From Escherichia ruysiae (GTDB lineage: Bacteria; Pseudomonadota; Gammaproteobacteria; Enterobacterales; Enterobacteriaceae), in assembly GCF_902498915.1 (NCBI RefSeq), contig NZ_CABVLQ010000001.1: a stretch of 64,000 bases of DNA; one strand, 5' to 3'. The notes beneath the pieces were generated by a model. The model did not search any database. It saw only the letters and a list, made by a program, of their open reading frames with translations, and was not told where the DNA came from. Each line of letters begins with the position of its first letter. The first letter of the stretch is position 1. This document shows positions 26,861 through 36,862 of this stretch, piece after piece. Both the position numbers and the translations under genes were made by a program.

Positions 26861-26896
26861 CACACGGATGAGAGACCGCCTCCTTTCATCCGTGTG
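26861..26896 (+). terminator. hairpin after yjjB
   Basis: CACACGGATGA and TCATCCGTGTG pair over 11 bases with a 14-base loop, between yjjB and dnaT. The following TTACTATAAAAG is only weakly T-rich. Confidence 0.55.
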
Positions 26897-26949
26897 TTAC
26901 TATAAAAGTAATCTCCCTTCTCGTTCATCGTTCCATATTGAGAAACAGT

Positions 26950-27489
26950 ATGTCTTCCAGAGTTTTGACCCCGGACGTCGTTGGTATTGACGCCCTGGTA
27001 CACGATCACCAGACCGTTCTGGCAAAAGCTGAAGGCGGAATGGTTGCCGTATTTGCTAACAACGCTCCGGCGTTTTATGCCGTCACGCCCGCGCGTCTTG
27101 CTGAACTGCTGGCGCTGGAAGAAAAGCTGGCACGTCCGGGAAGCGATATCGCTCTGGACGATCAACTCTATCAGGAACCGCAAACTGCCCCCGTTGCCGT
27201 ACCGATGGGGAAATTTGCCATGTACCCAGACTGGCGACCCGATGCCGACTTTACCCGCCAGGCCGCGTTATGGGGCGTGGCACTAAGAGAACCCGCTACC
27301 GCCGAAGAACTGGCCTCATTCATTGCCTACTGGCAGGCGGAAGGTAAAGTTTTTCACCATGTGCAGTGGCAGCAAAAACTGGCGCGCAGTCTGCAAATTG
27401 GCCGCGCCAGCAACGGCGGACTAGCCAAACGAGATGTGAACACGGTCAGCGAACCTGACAGCCAAATTCCACCAGGATTCAGAGGGTAA
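26950..27489 (+). CDS. dnaT: DnaT, primosomal protein I
   Basis: This 179-residue primosome component acts with PriA/PriB to recruit DnaC-DnaB at restarted forks. The C-terminal half carries the DnaT DNA-binding region (YPDWRPDADFTRQAALWGV). I took the start at MSSRVLTPDVVGI (26950); an ATG 12 bases upstream is in frame. Its stop is 2 bases from the dnaC start. Confidence 0.96.
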   Translation: MSSRVLTPDVVGIDALVHDHQTVLAKAEGGMVAVFANNAPAFYAVTPARLAELLALEEKLARPGSDIALDDQLYQEPQTAPVAVPMGKFAMYPDWRPDADFTRQAALWGVALREPATAEELASFIAYWQAEGKVFHHVQWQQKLARSLQIGRASNGGLAKRDVNTVSEPDSQIPPGFRG

Positions 27490-27491
27490 CG

Positions 27492-28229
27492 ATGAAAAAC
27501 GTTGGCGACCTGATGCAACGCCTGCAAAAAATGATGCCTGCCCATATCAAACCCGCCTTCAAAACGGGTGAAGAACTTCTGGCGTGGCAGAAAGAACAAG
27601 GGGCGCTCCGCTCCGCCGCTCTGGAGCGCGAGAATCGGGCGATGAAAATGCAGCGCACCTTTAACCGCTCCGGCATTCGTCCGCTGCATCAGAACTGTTC
27701 CTTTGAGAACTATCGTGTTGAATGCGAAGGGCAGATGAATGCGTTGAGCAAAGCGCGTCAATATGTCGAAGAGTTCGACGGCAACATCGCCAGCTTTATC
27801 TTTTCTGGCAAGCCGGGCACCGGTAAAAACCATCTGGCGGCGGCAATCTGCAACGAACTACTGCTGCGCGGCAAATCGGTATTGATTATTACTGTTGCCG
27901 ATATTATGTCGGCGATGAAAGATACCTTCAGAAATAGCGGCGTCAGTGAAGAACAACTGCTCAACGATCTGAGCAACGTTGATCTATTGGTGATCGACGA
28001 GATCGGCGTGCAGACCGAATCTAAATACGAAAAAGTGATCATCAATCAGATCGTCGATCGTCGTTCTTCTTCCAAGCGCCCAACCGGAATGCTGACGAAC
28101 AGCAATATGGAAGAAATGACGAAGTTGCTGGGCGAGCGTGTTATGGATCGTATGCGCCTGGGTAACAGTCTGTGGGTGATCTTCAACTGGGACAGTTATC
28201 GTAGTCGGGTAACGGGTAAAGAGTATTAA
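27492..28229 (+). CDS. dnaC: DnaC, DnaB helicase loader
   Basis: This 245-residue AAA+ ATPase has a helicase-binding N-terminus, Walker A GKPGTGKNH (near residue 104), Walker B LLVIDEIG (near 165) and an arginine finger region (GERVMDRMR) near the C-terminus. It loads DnaB at oriC and at restart sites. It is cotranscribed with dnaT. Confidence 0.97.
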   Translation: MKNVGDLMQRLQKMMPAHIKPAFKTGEELLAWQKEQGALRSAALERENRAMKMQRTFNRSGIRPLHQNCSFENYRVECEGQMNALSKARQYVEEFDGNIASFIFSGKPGTGKNHLAAAICNELLLRGKSVLIITVADIMSAMKDTFRNSGVSEEQLLNDLSNVDLLVIDEIGVQTESKYEKVIINQIVDRRSSSKRPTGMLTNSNMEEMTKLLGERVMDRMRLGNSLWVIFNWDSYRSRVTGKEY

Positions 28230-28277
28230 TCCCCATTCCCGGCGTTATACTGCGACACAATTCCACCTTGAGTAATG

Positions 28278-28772
28278 ATGATGAAAACTGTTAAACACCT
28301 TCTGTGCTGTGCAATTACCGCCAGCGCATTAATTTCCACCGGGGTAAATGCCGCTTCCTGGAAAGATGCGCTCTCCAGTGCCGCCAGCGAGTTAAGCAAT
28401 CAAAACAGCACTACACAGGAAGGCGGCTGGTCGCTCGCTTCATTAACTAACCTGCTTAGTAGCGGCAACCAGGCATTAAGCGCAGATAACATGAACAATG
28501 CCGCAGGCATTCTGCAATACTGCGCGAAGCAAAAGCTGGCTTCGGTGACCGATGCAGAAAACATCAAAAACCAGGTGCTGGAAAAGTTAGGTCTGAACAG
28601 CGAAGAGCAGAAAGAAGACACCAACTATCTGGACGGTATTCAGGGTTTGCTGAAAACCAAAGATGGCCAGCAGCTTAATCTGGATAACATCGGTACGACT
28701 CCGCTGGCGGAGAAAGTGAAAACCAAAGCCTGCGATCTGGTATTAAAGCAAGGTCTGAACTTTATCTCTTGA
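28278..28772 (+). CDS. yjjA: YjjA, secreted protein of unknown function
   Basis: This protein of about 164 residues begins with a signal peptide (KTVKHLLCCAITASALISTGVNA, cut likely after VNA near residue 27). The mature part is rich in Ser, Asn, Gln and Leu and has two cysteines (in ILQYCAKQ and KACDL). It belongs to the DUF2501 family. Three consecutive ATG codons at 28275-28283 make the exact start uncertain. No function is assigned. Confidence 0.87.
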   Translation: MMKTVKHLLCCAITASALISTGVNAASWKDALSSAASELSNQNSTTQEGGWSLASLTNLLSSGNQALSADNMNNAAGILQYCAKQKLASVTDAENIKNQVLEKLGLNSEEQKEDTNYLDGIQGLLKTKDGQQLNLDNIGTTPLAEKVKTKACDLVLKQGLNFIS

Positions 28773-29026
28773 TCCGCATAACGCCGCGTTTTAGCTGTTA
28801 ATCGGCTGGCGCGGCAATCCCCTTCTCTTTTTCCCGCTTCTGACGCTTTCATCCCCTGCTATGCGGGAAACAACCCCGATCAAAAAAGTCTGTTTATAAA
28901 CTAATTCCTAACAACATCGCATTTTTTTGACACTAGAATTGCAGCAATATGGCAGCGCCATTACATTGTGTTTCTCAAAAAATCTTAAGCATCGGCTACA
29001 CAGCCTGGTTTAGTGAGGATCGCCCG

Positions 29027-31318
29027 TTGTCAGAACTACTCTCATTTGCCTTGTTTCTCGCCTCTGTGCTGATCTACGCATGGAAAGCGGGACGTAACAC
29101 CTGGTGGTTTGCCGCCACATTAACGGTGCTAGGGCTATTTGTCGTTTTAAATATCACCCTTTTTGCCAGTGACTACTTTACTGGCGATGGCATTAACGAC
29201 GCGGTTCTCTATACCTTAACCAACAGCCTGACCGGTGCAGGCGTCAGCAAATATATCCTGCCAGGTATTGGCATTGTACTGGCACTGGCAGTCGTTTTCG
29301 GTGCACTGGGCTGGATCCTGCGCCGCCGCCGTCATCATCCGCACCATTTTGGTTACAGCCTTTTGGCGCTCTTGCTGGCACTGGCTTCTGTCGATGCCAG
29401 CCCGGCGTTTCGTCAGATAACGGAACTGGTGAAATCACAGTCACGCGACGGCGATCCGGACTTTGCGGCTTATTATAAAGAACCGTCGAAAACCATTCCT
29501 GACCCGAAACTCAACCTGGTTTATATCTACGGAGAAAGCCTCGAGCGCACCTATTTTGACAACGATGCTTTCCCGGATCTCACGCCTGAATTGGGCGCGC
29601 TGAAAAATGAAAGTCTGGATTTCAGCCACACGCAGCAGTTGCCGGGAACGGACTACACGATTGCGGGCATGGTGGCTTCCCAGTGTGGCATTCCGCTTTT
29701 TGCTCCATTTGAAGGCAACGCTTCTGCATCCGTTTCCAGCTTCTTCCCGCAGAACATCTGTCTGGGCGATATTCTGAAAAACTCGGGTTATCAGAACTAT
29801 TTCGTACAGGGAGCCAATCTGCGTTTTGCTGGTAAAGATGTGTTCCTGAAATCACACGGTTTCGACCATTTGTACGGCTCGGAAGAGCTGAAAAGCGTGG
29901 TCGCAGACCCACATTATCGCAACGACTGGGGATTCTACGACGATACCGTGCTGGATGAAGCATGGAAAAAATTTGAGGAGCTGTCTCGCTCCGGTCAACG
30001 GTTCTCACTGTTTACCCTGACGGTCGATACCCATCACCCGGATGGTTTCATCTCTCGTACCTGTAATCGCAAAAAATATGATTTTGACGGTAAACCGAAC
30101 CAGTCATTCAGCGCGGTAAGTTGCAGCCAGGAGAACATTGCGGCGTTTATCAATAAAATCAAAGCCTCTCCGTGGTTTAAAGATACCGTCATTGTCGTCT
30201 CTTCCGACCATCTGGCGATGAACAACACGGCATGGAAATACCTCAATAAGCAGGATCGCAATAACCTGTTTTTTGTCATCCGTGGCGACAAACCGCAGCA
30301 AGAGACGCTGGCGGTGAAGCGCAACACGATGGATAACGGCGCTACGGTACTGGATATCCTTGGTGGTGATAATTTTATCGGCCTCGGACGCAGTAGCCTT
30401 TCTGGTCAGTCAATGTCAGAAGTGTTCCTCAACATGAAAGAGAAGGTACTGGCGTGGAAACCGGATATCATTCGTCTGTGGAAATTCCCCACCGAGATAA
30501 AAGAATTTACCATCAATCAGAATAAAAACATGATCGCCTTCTCAGGTAGTCATTTCCGTTTGCCGCTGCTGTTGCGGGTTTCAGACAAACGAGTGGAACC
30601 ACTGCCAGAAAGTGAATACTCCGCGCCACTGCGTTTCCAACTGGCCGATTTCGCCCCACGTGATAATTTCATCTGGGTTGACCGCTGCTACAAAATGGGG
30701 CAGTTGTGGGCGCCGGAACTGGCGCTTTCTACCGACTGGTGTGTTTCACAGGGGCAACTTGGCGGGAAACAAACAGTGCAACATGTCGATAAGCCAGAAT
30801 GGAAAGGTAAAACGGCATTTAAGGACACGGTCATCGACATGGAACGCTACAAAGGCAATGTCGATACACTGAAGATTGTCGATAACGATATTCGCTACAA
30901 AGCAGACAGTTTCATCTTTAACGTCGCGGGTGCGCCGGAAGAGGTAAAACAGTTTAGCGGGATTTCCCGTCCGGAGTCGTGGGGTCGCTGGTCCAACGCA
31001 CAGCTTGGCGATGAAGTGAAAATCGAGTACAAGCATCCGCTGCCGAAGAAATTTGATCTGGTGATTACCGCCAAAGCCTACGGTAATAACGCCAGCCGCC
31101 CCATTCCGGTACGCGTTGGCAATGAAGAACAAACCATCGTGCTGGGCAACGAAGTAACCACCACTACGCTGCATTTCGAGAACCCAACCGATGCCGACAC
31201 CCTGGTGATTGTGCCGCCGGAACCCGTCGCAACCAACGAAGGGAATATTCTCGGTCACTCGCCGCGTAAACTCGGTATCGGGATGGTGGAAATTAAAGTG
31301 GTGGAGCGAGAAGGGTAA
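29027..31318 (+). CDS. opgB: OpgB (MdoB), phosphoglycerol transferase I
   Basis: This 763-residue inner-membrane enzyme transfers phosphoglycerol to periplasmic glucans. Four N-terminal membrane segments span residues ~1-140. A sulfatase-fold periplasmic domain follows, with YIYGESLERTYFD (metal site and nucleophile threonine region) and SSDHLAMNN. I chose the TTG at 29027, preceded by GAGG 8 bases away, because it yields the known MSELLSFALF start; the frame is open 78 bases further upstream from an ATG at 28949. Confidence 0.95.
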   Translation: MSELLSFALFLASVLIYAWKAGRNTWWFAATLTVLGLFVVLNITLFASDYFTGDGINDAVLYTLTNSLTGAGVSKYILPGIGIVLALAVVFGALGWILRRRRHHPHHFGYSLLALLLALASVDASPAFRQITELVKSQSRDGDPDFAAYYKEPSKTIPDPKLNLVYIYGESLERTYFDNDAFPDLTPELGALKNESLDFSHTQQLPGTDYTIAGMVASQCGIPLFAPFEGNASASVSSFFPQNICLGDILKNSGYQNYFVQGANLRFAGKDVFLKSHGFDHLYGSEELKSVVADPHYRNDWGFYDDTVLDEAWKKFEELSRSGQRFSLFTLTVDTHHPDGFISRTCNRKKYDFDGKPNQSFSAVSCSQENIAAFINKIKASPWFKDTVIVVSSDHLAMNNTAWKYLNKQDRNNLFFVIRGDKPQQETLAVKRNTMDNGATVLDILGGDNFIGLGRSSLSGQSMSEVFLNMKEKVLAWKPDIIRLWKFPTEIKEFTINQNKNMIAFSGSHFRLPLLLRVSDKRVEPLPESEYSAPLRFQLADFAPRDNFIWVDRCYKMGQLWAPELALSTDWCVSQGQLGGKQTVQHVDKPEWKGKTAFKDTVIDMERYKGNVDTLKIVDNDIRYKADSFIFNVAGAPEEVKQFSGISRPESWGRWSNAQLGDEVKIEYKHPLPKKFDLVITAKAYGNNASRPIPVRVGNEEQTIVLGNEVTTTTLHFENPTDADTLVIVPPEPVATNEGNILGHSPRKLGIGMVEIKVVEREG

Positions 31319-31335
31319 TCACTGACTGATTTACA

Positions 31336-31369
31336 GGTCGGATAAGACGCGTAAACGTCTTATCCGACC
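31336..31369. repeat. REP palindrome between opgB and lgoD
   Basis: GGTCGGATAAGACG and CGTCTTATCCGACC form a perfect stem around CGTAAA, between convergent genes. Confidence 0.88.
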
Positions 31370-31437
31370 AACAAAACATTATTGATAAATAAAAATAGTG
31401 TCCAACACTGCATAGCCACTTTACCAGTCACTCATTC

Positions 31438-32460
31438 TCAGAAAGTAACCACGCCCTTAATCAACTCACGATTGTTAATCACATCGCGCTCATAGGTTTC
31501 TGCCAGCGTGGCGAACGGATAGCGATGGGTTAACATCATGTCAGCAGTGATTTTCCCTTCCGCCATCAGCCGCCAGACTTTCGCAAAATCTTCCGGCGTA
31601 GCGTTACGGCTACCCATTATTGTGGTCTCTTTTTTGTGGAATTCTGGATCAGAGATTTGCAAATCGCCTTTAAACAGGCCGACAAAGACTACCGTGCCAC
31701 CGTGGCGAATCAGATTAACAGTGTTATTCATCGCATGTTGATTACCTGTCGCGTCGATCACTTTCTGCGCCAGAGAGCCGCCAAATTGCGCACGTAGTTG
31801 GTCATCAAAATCTTCTGCGAACGGATCAAGCACGGGCAGCTCCAGACGCCTTATCACATGCTCACGCCGCGCCGGACTGGTATCCACCACCACCACATGT
31901 GCGCCATCAACTTTAGCGATTGCCGCAGCTCCCAAACCGATTGGCCCCGCCCCGACCACCAGCACTTGCTCACCAGGCGCAACTGCCGCGCGACGTACCG
32001 CATGAGCACTAATGGCGAAGGGTTCAATCAACGCTGCCGCCTGCGGGTCAATGCCATCTGCGGGCAAAATGTTCGCCTCTGGCACGCTTAAATACTCACT
32101 AAAACCGCCATCCTGATGAACGCCAATGACCGAAATGCTTTCACAGCAGTTGGTGCGACCACTTTTACACGCCGGGCATTTCTGGCAGGCAATATAAGGG
32201 ATCACGGCAACTTGCTGACCATTTTTGAGATCAGCAATATCTTTACCTAATTCAACAATCTCGCCACATATTTCATGGCCTAACACACGTGGATAACTAA
32301 AAAATGGTTGATTCCCACCCCAGGCATGAATATCAGTACCACAAATTCCGACAGACTTAATCTTTATCAATACTTCATCACCACCGGGAATAGGCATTTC
32401 ATATTGTTTCCAGACTAATTCTTTCGGTTTCTGGCAAATTAATGTATTTATCTTAGGCAT
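31438..32460 (-). CDS. lgoD: LgoD (YjjN), L-galactonate 5-dehydrogenase
   Basis: This 340-residue zinc-dependent medium-chain dehydrogenase has the catalytic zinc region CGTDIHAWGG and GHEICGE. The structural zinc cysteines are in CQKCPACKSGRTNCC (near residues 91-105). The NAD fold is GAGPIGLGAAA. It oxidises L-galactonate to D-tagaturonate, linking to hexuronate metabolism. I used the ATG at 32460 (PKINTLICQKPKE). It is divergent from lgoR. Confidence 0.95.
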   Translation of the reverse strand: MPKINTLICQKPKELVWKQYEMPIPGGDEVLIKIKSVGICGTDIHAWGGNQPFFSYPRVLGHEICGEIVELGKDIADLKNGQQVAVIPYIACQKCPACKSGRTNCCESISVIGVHQDGGFSEYLSVPEANILPADGIDPQAAALIEPFAISAHAVRRAAVAPGEQVLVVGAGPIGLGAAAIAKVDGAHVVVVDTSPARREHVIRRLELPVLDPFAEDFDDQLRAQFGGSLAQKVIDATGNQHAMNNTVNLIRHGGTVVFVGLFKGDLQISDPEFHKKETTIMGSRNATPEDFAKVWRLMAEGKITADMMLTHRYPFATLAETYERDVINNRELIKGVVTF

Positions 32461-32598
32461 AATTCTGCTCTCCATTTTTTGTTATCTTAGATATCAATGG
32501 AAATGAAAAATGCCAGTGAAATAGAAAATCTATTTTGTGAAAATACACGCATAAAAATGTTTTAAATCGGGTTTTAATAGCGCGACAAGGAGAAAAAT

Positions 32599-33513
32599 AT
32601 GAGTCGCTCACAAAATTTACGCCATAATGTAGTTAACCAGTTTATTGATGAGATGGTATGTGGTCATATCCCTTCCCCACTCCCATCGCAAAGCTCACTA
32701 GCGGAAATGTACAACGTCAGTCGCACCACGGTGCGTCATGTTCTCAGCCACTTACGCGAATGCGGTGTCCTGACGCAGGTCGGAAATGACCACGTCATCA
32801 CGCGTAAACCTGATCACAACGACGGTTTTGCCTGTCCCGCAGCTTCGATAAGTGAGCAGGATAAAGTATTTGAGCAGTTTTTTTTCACGATGATAAATCA
32901 GCGTCAGTTGTTGCCTGGTGAAACTTTTTCTGAGCTGCAACTGGCGCGAGCGGCAGGTGTCAGCTCGATTACCGCAAGAAAATATCTTTTAAAATTATGG
33001 TGCTACAACCTCACCCAAAGCGAAAAACGCGGTCAGTGGAGGATAAAGCATTTCGATCAATCCTACGCCGAGCAGCTTTTTGAACTGCGCGAAATGTTGG
33101 AAACGCGCTCAATCCAGCGTTTTCTCACTCTGCCTGATAATGATCCGCGCTGGTTTCAGGTGAAAACCATGCTCGAACGCCACCGAATGCTGCGTGACAA
33201 CATCGGCAGTAATTTCCACACCTTCTCGCAACTGGACAGAGAGTTCCATGCCTTATTGCTTTCAGCCACTGACAATATCTTTTTCAATCAATCCATTGAT
33301 ATTATCTCCGTCATCTTCCACTTCCACTATCAATGGGACGAAAACGATCGCAGGCAGCGCAATATTATTGCCATAGATGAGCATATGACTATTCTCAGTG
33401 CTTTGGTTTGCCGCAGCTATGTGGATGCAACGCTTGCACTACGTAACCATTTGAATTCAGCTAAACAAGCGATGATTCGTTCCATCAAGAAGAACAAGCG
33501 GTACGTTTATTAA
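32599..33513 (+). CDS. lgoR: LgoR (YjjM), GntR-family regulator of L-galactonate use
   Basis: This 304-residue regulator appears to have two winged-helix regions: one at residues ~10-70 (LAEMYNVSRTTVRHVLSHLRE) and a second GntR-like stretch at ~100-150 (ELQLARAAGVSSITARKYL). An FCD-type ligand domain follows (FDQSYAEQLFELREMLETRSI). It is reported to activate lgoTD. AAGGAG precedes the ATG. Confidence 0.92.
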   Translation: MSRSQNLRHNVVNQFIDEMVCGHIPSPLPSQSSLAEMYNVSRTTVRHVLSHLRECGVLTQVGNDHVITRKPDHNDGFACPAASISEQDKVFEQFFFTMINQRQLLPGETFSELQLARAAGVSSITARKYLLKLWCYNLTQSEKRGQWRIKHFDQSYAEQLFELREMLETRSIQRFLTLPDNDPRWFQVKTMLERHRMLRDNIGSNFHTFSQLDREFHALLLSATDNIFFNQSIDIISVIFHFHYQWDENDRRQRNIIAIDEHMTILSALVCRSYVDATLALRNHLNSAKQAMIRSIKKNKRYVY

Positions 33514-33730
33514 ATACAGATTAAAAACAGCAAACTATTAGATTGTGCACGGTTTTATCAAAATATAAACGCCCGAAATTTCCGGCTTACCTATGCTCGC
33601 AACCAGTCGACTATAAATGTTTTTTTGTGAGCGGTAGTGAAATCCTAAAAATTTCATCTGCCATTAATATTAACCCTGCGCAATACATAATTACGCAATA
33701 ATTAAAATATTATAAATACAGGAGTTCGGC

Positions 33731-35092
33731 GTGGAAAAAGAAAATATTACCCTCGATCCGCATTCGTCCTTTCGCTCATCGTCGTCGGTAGATATCCCCG
33801 TGCCACCAAATGGATTAATTCAACGTAGTCCCCGAATTAAACACATTCAAACCACCGCCATGTTGTTATTATTTATTGCTGCGGTAATAAATTTTCTCGA
33901 TCGCAGTTCGCTGTCGGTAGCAAATGTAACTATTCGTGGAGAGCTGGGGTTAAACGCCACCGAGATGGGCGCTTTACTCTCCGTGTTCTCGCTCTCTTAT
34001 GGGATTGCGCAATTGCCCGCAGGCATACTGCTGGACCGCAAAGGCCCACGCCTGATGCTGGGGCTAGGGATGATCGTCTGGTCGCTGTTCCAGGCAATGT
34101 CTGGCATGGTGCACAGCCTGGCGCAGTTCGTGCTGATGCGCATAGGTATGGGGATCGGTGAGGCTCCCATGAACCCGTGCGGTGTTAAAGTGATTAACGA
34201 CTGGTACAACATCAAAGAACGTGGACGCCCGATGGGCTTTTTCAACGCGGCCTCCGTCATTGGTATTGCCATAAGCCCGCCGATTCTGGCGGCGATAATG
34301 CTGGCCATCGGCTGGCGTGGGATGTTTATAACCATCGGCTTACTGGGCATTTTTCTCGCCATCGCCTGGTTTATGTTCTATCGCAACCGCGAGCAGGTGG
34401 TGCTGACCGCCGCTGAACAAACCTATCTCAACGCCGGTAGCGTCAATACCCGCCGCGACCCACTCACTTTTGCCGAATGGCGCAGCCTGTTTCGTAACCG
34501 CACAATGTGGGGAATGATGCTCGGTTTCAGTGGTATGAACTATGCGGGGTGGTTGTACATTGCCTGGTTGCCAGGTTACCTGCAAACAGTCTATCACCTG
34601 GATTTAAAAAGCACGGGCTTGATGGCAGCAATACCTTTCCTGTTTGGTGGGATCGGGATGCTACTCAACGGATATGTGACCGACTGGCTGGTCAAAGGCG
34701 GGATGAAGCCGATTAAGAACCGTAAGCTCTGTATTGTTACCGGGATGTTCATTTCAGCCGCCTTTACTCTGGTAGTACCACAAGCGACAACCCCCATGAG
34801 TGCGGTTCTGCTGATTGGCATGGCGCTGTTCTGCCTTCACTTTGCTGGAACCTCCTGCTGGGGGCTGGTTCACGTAGCGGTCGCTTCTCGCATGGCTGCG
34901 TCAGTGGGCAGTATCCAGAACTTTGCCAGCTTCATGTGTGCCTCATTAGCACCGATTATTACCGGTTTTATTGTCGATACCACTCACTCATTCCGTCTGG
35001 CGCTGCTCATCTGCGGTTGCGTCACCGCAGCAGGCGCGCTGGCGTACATCTTCATGGTACATCAACCCATTAGCGATCCGCATAAAGAGTAA
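33731..35092 (+). CDS. lgoT: LgoT (YjjL), L-galactonate transporter
   Basis: This 453-residue protein is an anion:cation symporter of the major facilitator superfamily. About 12 membrane segments are recognisable, with the conserved DRKGPRLMLGLG loop between helices 2 and 3 and FLDRSSLSVAN near residue 54. It imports L-galactonate for LgoD. The N-terminal 35 residues are cytosolic and Ser-rich. It lies 217 bases after lgoR, with a terminator behind it. Confidence 0.95.
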   Translation: MEKENITLDPHSSFRSSSSVDIPVPPNGLIQRSPRIKHIQTTAMLLLFIAAVINFLDRSSLSVANVTIRGELGLNATEMGALLSVFSLSYGIAQLPAGILLDRKGPRLMLGLGMIVWSLFQAMSGMVHSLAQFVLMRIGMGIGEAPMNPCGVKVINDWYNIKERGRPMGFFNAASVIGIAISPPILAAIMLAIGWRGMFITIGLLGIFLAIAWFMFYRNREQVVLTAAEQTYLNAGSVNTRRDPLTFAEWRSLFRNRTMWGMMLGFSGMNYAGWLYIAWLPGYLQTVYHLDLKSTGLMAAIPFLFGGIGMLLNGYVTDWLVKGGMKPIKNRKLCIVTGMFISAAFTLVVPQATTPMSAVLLIGMALFCLHFAGTSCWGLVHVAVASRMAASVGSIQNFASFMCASLAPIITGFIVDTTHSFRLALLICGCVTAAGALAYIFMVHQPISDPHKE

Positions 35093-35100
35093 TCTCCCCT

Positions 35101-35134
35101 TGCCCGATAAGTCATCGCTTATCGGGCATTTTTT
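35101..35134. terminator. bidirectional terminator between lgoT and tsr
   Basis: TGCCCGATAAG and CTTATCGGGCA form an 11-base stem, followed by TTTTTT on the plus strand; the genes converge here. Confidence 0.88.
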
Positions 35135-35141
35135 GTGGCAA

Positions 35142-36803
35142 TTAAAACGTTTCCCAGTTATCCCCGCCATCAGCCACTACCGCTTTACGCGGCACAACCG
35201 GCGTCACCGTTTTTACCGCCAACGCTTCGCGCTGACGCTGTTGCTCTTGCTGAATACGAAATACAGCCACAGCTTCAGTCAGGCGGCTGGCCTGCTCTTC
35301 CAGCGCGGCAGCAGCAGCGGCTGACTCTTCCACCAGCGCAGCGTTCTGTTGCGTTACCCGGTCCATCTCAACAACCGCTAAACCAACCTGATCGATACCG
35401 CGACTCTGCTCATCAGAAGCGGAGGCAATTTCGCCCATGATATCGGTCACGCGGGTCACGGCGCTGACAATCTCCGCCATAGTTTCCCCGGCGCTTTCGA
35501 CGAGTGTCGATCCGACATCCACTTTGCCAACCGAATCTTCAATCAGACTTTTAATTTCACGCGCCGCCTGGGCGCTACGCTGAGCCAGATTACGCACTTC
35601 TCCCGCGACCACCGCAAAACCACGCCCTTGTTCACCCGCACGCGCTGCTTCGACCGCCGCATTCAAGGCCAGAATATTAGTCTGGAAAGCAATACCGTCG
35701 ATAACGCTGATAATATCGGCGATTTTCTGCGAACTGGTAGAGATATCGCGCATAGTTTGTACCACGCTATCGACCACATTACCGCCACGTTGTGCCGTTT
35801 CGGAAGCACTTAACGCCAGATGGCTTGCCTGTCGCGCGTTCTCGGCATTCTGTTTCACTGTCGCAGTCAATTGCTCCATGCTGGCTGCCGTCTCTTCTAA
35901 CGAAGCGGCTTGCTGCTCAGTGCGTGAAGAGAGATCGTTATTACCGGTAGCGATTTCGCTGGCTCCGCTATAGATGGCATTTGCACCATTACGCACATCA
36001 CCCACGGTACGTACCAGTTCACTTTGCATATGGCGCAAACTCTCTGCCAGTTGCCCCACTTCATTGGAGCCATCTACCTCGATCGGTTTCACCAGATCGC
36101 CGCCAGCAATATGACGAATGTTGTCGATCAGGCGATTCATCGGCGCTACCAGCGACGTTTTAATACCAAACCAGACGACGAAGATGACCGCCAGTACGAC
36201 GATCAGAACACCCGCCAGCACCCACATTGCCTGGTTAAAGGCAGCATTATTATCAGCGACGGCGATGTCATAGAGACGATCGTTTTGCTGCATGTACGCC
36301 ATATACTGCTTCTCGAAACCGTCCTGATATCCCTGAGTAGGTTGGTCAAAAAACTCGTTGATTTTGCCCGCCCCTAACAACTGGATCAGCTCCGCCAGTG
36401 CATTGTGATAGATATCGTAATTACGTTTGATCTCCGTAGCAGCCGCTGTGCTCTGATGCAAGTTACGCGGTAGTGCTTCGTAATCTGCCCAGTCTTTTTC
36501 CGCGTGTTTCAACGAAATAGTGGCACTCTGCATCAGCTCGGCGACGGTTGAACCGCTGCCAATATTGTTCTGATCCATCATGTAGCGGATACCCGCACGG
36601 TTGAGGGTGTTACGCGTCTGCAACAACGCAACCCAACTGCCATTTAGCGTAGATTGCTGCTGGCGAATGGTTTGTAAGACGGAGAGATTTTCTTTGTCCT
36701 TTTTTAAAGCGTTAAAGAACAGGCTGCCTGATGTCAGTTGCAAAAGGCCGAAAACGGCCAAAACCAGCAGTAAGCTGGTCACGATCCTGATACGTTTTAA
36801 CAT
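35142..36803 (-). CDS. tsr: Tsr, serine chemoreceptor (MCP I)
   Basis: This 553-residue methyl-accepting chemotaxis protein has an N-terminal membrane helix (~residues 7-30), a periplasmic four-helix ligand domain with the serine-contact region LNRAGIRYMMD, a second membrane helix (~190-212), then HAMP. The cytoplasmic coiled coil carries methylation sites and the highly conserved tip EQGRGFAVVAGEVRNLAQRS. It ends in NWETF, the tether for CheR and CheB. A sigma-28 promoter stands upstream. Confidence 0.98.
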   Translation of the reverse strand: MLKRIRIVTSLLLVLAVFGLLQLTSGSLFFNALKKDKENLSVLQTIRQQQSTLNGSWVALLQTRNTLNRAGIRYMMDQNNIGSGSTVAELMQSATISLKHAEKDWADYEALPRNLHQSTAAATEIKRNYDIYHNALAELIQLLGAGKINEFFDQPTQGYQDGFEKQYMAYMQQNDRLYDIAVADNNAAFNQAMWVLAGVLIVVLAVIFVVWFGIKTSLVAPMNRLIDNIRHIAGGDLVKPIEVDGSNEVGQLAESLRHMQSELVRTVGDVRNGANAIYSGASEIATGNNDLSSRTEQQAASLEETAASMEQLTATVKQNAENARQASHLALSASETAQRGGNVVDSVVQTMRDISTSSQKIADIISVIDGIAFQTNILALNAAVEAARAGEQGRGFAVVAGEVRNLAQRSAQAAREIKSLIEDSVGKVDVGSTLVESAGETMAEIVSAVTRVTDIMGEIASASDEQSRGIDQVGLAVVEMDRVTQQNAALVEESAAAAAALEEQASRLTEAVAVFRIQQEQQRQREALAVKTVTPVVPRKAVVADGGDNWETF

Positions 36804-36835
36804 GGTTTCTCTTTTCCTGTTGACCGATAGCAGAA

Positions 36836-36862
36836 TTTTCGGCCTGGAATGAGAAAACTTTA
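36836..36862 (-). promoter_or_regulatory. sigma-28 (FliA) promoter of tsr
   Basis: On the minus strand TAAAGTTT (36862-36855) and GCCGAAAA (36843-36836) are separated by 11 bases, matching the FliA consensus TAAAGTTT-N11-GCCGATAA in all but one base. Confidence 0.93.
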